Below, piece after piece: positions 5,225-5,686 of a stretch of DNA of 5,686 bases. The stretch's first letter is position 1; each line of letters opens with the position of its first letter. The stretch lies in assembly GCA_949742895.1 (NCBI GenBank), contig CATJRT010000237.1, positions 1 to 5,686 of the forward strand, written 5' to 3'. The notes under the pieces were generated by a model, which was given only the letters and a program-made list of their open reading frames with translations, was not told where the DNA came from and did no database searches. A program made the position numbers and the translations under genes. Origin of the DNA: an uncultured Eubacteriales bacterium. GTDB lineage: Bacteria; Bacillota_A; Clostridia; Oscillospirales; Oscillospiraceae.

Positions 5225-5616
5225 TAAGCCGCCTGCCCGTCAACGCCGCTGTCAGCGGCCTCCCGGTTGGCGTTGGCGGCCTGGGCGGCCTCGTCCGCCA
5301 GGCCGGGGGACAGGAACTCCACCTCGGTGGCCTTGATCAGGAAGCCCGGCTGGCGGGTGGGGTCTTCGGCAAAGATAATCGTCTCGAAGTCGCCCACAGC
5401 GGTCAGCTTGCAGCCCTTGACGGCATAGGCGGCGCAGCGCTCCGCCAGCCTGCCCCGCACCTTGATGGAGACGAAATCGGTGGGCCGGACGCCGTTCCGA
5501 TTGAGGTAGCGGCGGTCAGAGGCAATGCGCAGGATGGCGTAAGGCTTGCCCGTTTCCTCGTTCAGCTTCAGCTCTACGTCGTTGGTGAGGTTGCCGGTAG
5601 CAGTGATTTTCAGCAT
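5224..5616 (-). CDS. ssb: Single-stranded DNA-binding protein (SSB), short element type
   Basis: The product is 130 residues; typical bacterial SSBs are about 150-180. Residues 1-103 form an OB fold of the SSB family: GNLTNDVEL (8-16), YAILRIASDRRYLNRNG (26-42), TDFVSIKVRGRLAERCAAYAVKG (46-68) and LTAVGDFET (71-79), ending with TEVEFL. It should coat single-stranded DNA during element replication or transfer. Two departures stand out: the Trp usual in the 'xxWGKLAE' segment is replaced by Arg (KVRGRLAE), and the C-terminus ends GVDGQAA instead of the acidic DDDIPF-type tip that recruits host partners. The ATG at 5616 has AAGGAG 10 bases upstream. This is the first gene of the right-hand unit. 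Confidence 0.93.
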   Translation of the reverse strand: MLKITATGNLTNDVELKLNEETGKPYAILRIASDRRYLNRNGVRPTDFVSIKVRGRLAERCAAYAVKGCKLTAVGDFETIIFAEDPTRQPGFLIKATEVEFLSPGLADEAAQAANANREAADSGVDGQAA

Positions 5617-5626
5617 GGTAATCGCA

Positions 5627-5632
5627 CTCCTT
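5627..5632 (-). promoter_or_regulatory. Ribosome binding site of ssb
   Basis: The minus strand reads AAGGAG, ten bases before the ATG at 5616. The bases upstream (5633-5662) are AT-rich and could hold a -10 element, but I see no convincing -35 box. Confidence 0.6.
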
Positions 5633-5662
5633 TTTGTCAGATGTTATTATTTAATGTATAAA

Positions 5663-5686
5663 GGGCCTGCCCCAAAGGACGGGCCC
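5663..5686 (-). terminator. Probable terminator of a gene beyond the right edge
   Basis: On the minus strand the arms GGGCCCGTCC and GGGCAGGCCC pair with one mismatch and one G-U around a UUUG loop, followed by TTTATACATT. The T-tract is short. The stem reaches the last base of the window, so it may be longer than seen. Confidence 0.5.

Noticed and set aside
1..5686. Search for tRNA, rRNA, CRISPR arrays, riboswitches, insertion-sequence ends or an integrase attachment site
   Set aside because: None seen. The window is filled almost end to end with minus-strand genes, and the gaps are short and explained by hairpins and ribosome sites.

Overview
This 5.7-kb window looks like part of the maintenance backbone of a conjugative or plasmid-like element from a GC-rich gut-type Clostridium relative (Oscillospiraceae or Lachnospiraceae are the natural candidates). 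That placement is an inference from the gene families: a short SSB, a ParB-domain protein, DUF4314, a winged-helix/DUF6017 replication-type protein, DUF4240 and a ParM/StbA-like actin. Such combinations are common in Firmicutes integrative elements. No integrase, relaxase or conjugation gene is visible, so the element type cannot be settled from this window.

All eight convincing genes lie on the minus strand, so transcription runs from the right edge to the left. At the right edge there is a GC-rich hairpin, probably the terminator of a gene outside the window. It is followed by the first unit: SSB (5616-5224), the ParB-like protein (5224-4289, overlapping SSB by one base as TAATG) and a DUF4314 protein (4284-3979). 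A strong hairpin at 3934-3907 ends this unit. The winged-helix/DUF6017 protein (3876-3001) follows. After a 72-base gap comes a tightly coupled run of five genes: a 168-residue protein, a 127-residue protein, a 211-residue protein, a DUF4240 protein (225 residues) and the actin-like ParM homologue, which starts at 733 and runs off the left edge. Three of the four junctions in this run are 4-base ATGA overlaps and the fourth is a 2-base gap, so it is very likely one transcript with coupled translation.

Functionally, SSB, the ParB-like protein, the DUF6017 protein and the ParM-like protein fit DNA replication and segregation of the element. The other proteins have no assigned role.

The most unusual signals are these: a perfect 34-bp palindrome inside the ParB-like gene, between its ParB and helix-turn-helix regions; a second 14-bp-arm inverted repeat near the 5' end of the same gene; three degenerate 15-bp repeats in the linker of the DUF6017 gene that resemble iterons; and a low-GC patch covering the 211-residue and DUF4240 genes, in which the DUF4240 gene is bounded by exact 11-bp direct repeats lying on its start codon and the next.
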